DNA of 64,000 nt from the NCBI RefSeq assembly GCF_014650755.1, contig NZ_BMVO01000001.1, positions 310,001 through 374,000 of the forward strand. The letters are read 5' to 3'. This document shows positions 63,545 through 64,000 of this stretch, one piece after another. The first letter of the stretch is position 1. Every line of letters begins with the position of its first letter. The DNA comes from Streptomyces chryseus. GTDB lineage: Bacteria > Actinomycetota > Actinomycetes > Streptomycetales > Streptomycetaceae. The notes below the pieces were generated by a model that was given only the letters and a program-made list of their open reading frames with translations, searched no databases and was not told the DNA's origin. The position numbers and the translations under genes were made by a program.

Positions 63545-64000
63545 GGGGTCACCCCGCTGTCGTGGAGCGATCCGGCGCTGCGGATGGCCGCGCGGAGCAC
63601 CTGGCGGTCGTCGAAGGGGCGTACCACTCCGGCGATGTCCTGTCCCTGCTCGTGGCCCTTGCCGGCGACGAGCACGGTGTCGCCGGGCTTGGCGCGGGCG
63701 ACCGCCGCCGCGATGGCCGTGGCCCGGTCGGCGTCGACCAGGACGTCGCCGCGCTCGTGCGCGGGCACCTCCGCGGCCCCCGCGAGCATCGCGGCGAGGA
63801 TCGCGAGGGGGTCCTCGGAGCGGGGGTTGTCGGAGGTCAGTACGGCCGTGTCGGCGAGGCGGGCGGCAGCGGCGCCCATCGAGGGCCGCTTCTGCTTGTC
63901 GCGGTCGCCGCCGCAGCCGAGGACGATGTGCAGCTCTCCCTCGGTGACCTTGCGCAGCGCGCGCAGGACCGATTCGACAGCGTCCGTCTTGTGGGCGTAG
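63541..64000 (-). CDS. murE: UDP-MurNAc-L-Ala-D-Glu:diaminopimelate ligase, C-terminal part (runs off window)
   Basis: Only the last 153 residues or so are in the window; the start lies beyond 64000. Seen: YAHKTDAVESVLRAL at the edge, VLGCGGDRDKQKRPSMG with the ADP-binding residues, then DNPRSEDPLAIL, the motif whose arginine recognises diaminopimelate rather than lysine, and VLVAGKGHEQGQ. This fits LL-diaminopimelate peptidoglycan of Streptomyces. Its stop overlaps murF. Confidence 0.95.
   Translation of the reverse strand, partial: YAHKTDAVESVLRALRKVTEGELHIVLGCGGDRDKQKRPSMGAAAARLADTAVLTSDNPRSEDPLAILAAMLAGAAEVPAHERGDVLVDADRATAIAAAVARAKPGDTVLVAGKGHEQGQDIAGVVRPFDDRQVLRAAIRSAGSLHDSGVTP

Noticed and set aside
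1..64000. CRISPR arrays, insertion sequences, tRNA or rRNA genes, phage or integrative-element attachment sites
   Set aside because: No regularly spaced repeats, transposase motifs, CCA-ended cloverleafs or rRNA words were seen. The repeats found are tandem coding repeats or single words.

Overview
The window looks like a chromosomal core segment of a Streptomyces or close relative. It is very GC-rich with strong third-position G/C bias, GTG starts are common, and many adjacent genes overlap by four bases (ATGA or GTGA). The family set is typical: PriA in place of separate HisA and TrpF, TrpM, SepF/DivIVA, a 1179-residue DnaE and HGxxPAAW proteins. I see no insertion sequence, prophage, CRISPR array, tRNA or rRNA. 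Genes run on both strands in convergent and divergent blocks separated by strong hairpins.

Layout. 1-3.6 kb: a coupled trio (ADP-ribosylglycohydrolase-like, CoA-transferase III, CitE-like lyase). 3.7-5.8 kb: lgt and a membrane-tethered DsbA-like protein. 5.8-19.4 kb: a tryptophan/histidine block on the minus strand. It contains hisD-hisC-hisB-(55-aa membrane ORF)-hisH-priA-ridA-hisF, a divergent mycothiol-dependent-isomerase-like gene, hisI-trpE-two membrane proteins, a DUF2752 gene, and trpC-trpM-trpB-trpA. 19.5-28.3 kb: a large membrane-associated beta-repeat protein, an unrecognised soluble protein, a LON-substrate-binding-domain protein, a YbaK-like deacylase, a DUF2567-like membrane protein, an ABC exporter pair, a NYN-domain protein and a 59-aa basic protein. 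28.4-44.1 kb: dnaE, a DUF2252 kinase-like protein, a second DsbA-like protein, a Tat-exported PhoD phosphatase, a secreted M43 metalloprotease, a Ser/Thr kinase, a dienelactone-hydrolase-like enzyme, an MscS channel, a Na+/H+ antiporter and a secreted GH5 glycosidase with a clear promoter. 44.3-50.5 kb: rluD, lspA, a Lys/Ala-rich DksA-like protein, and ileS under an apparent translational T-box. 50.9-64 kb: the division and cell-wall (dcw) cluster, read right to left as murE-murF-mraY-murD-ftsW-murG-ftsQ-ftsZ-pgeF-yggS-sepF-yggT-divIVA, without murC.

How it fits together. PriA links the two amino-acid pathways because one isomerase serves both histidine and tryptophan synthesis. TrpM and the small membrane ORFs are candidate modulators. 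Lgt and LspA are the first two enzymes of lipoprotein maturation. The right third combines peptidoglycan precursor synthesis (MurE, MurF, MraY, MurD, MurG, FtsW), septation (FtsQ, FtsZ, SepF) and polar growth (DivIVA). The most interesting non-coding signals are the ileS leader, the GH5 promoter with a palindrome abutting it, a 17-bp inverted repeat upstream of hisD, and a dispersed-type Streptomyces repeat after ileS. I found no clearly novel multi-gene system. The best candidates for new biology are small conserved ORFs and proteins of unknown role inside well-known operons.
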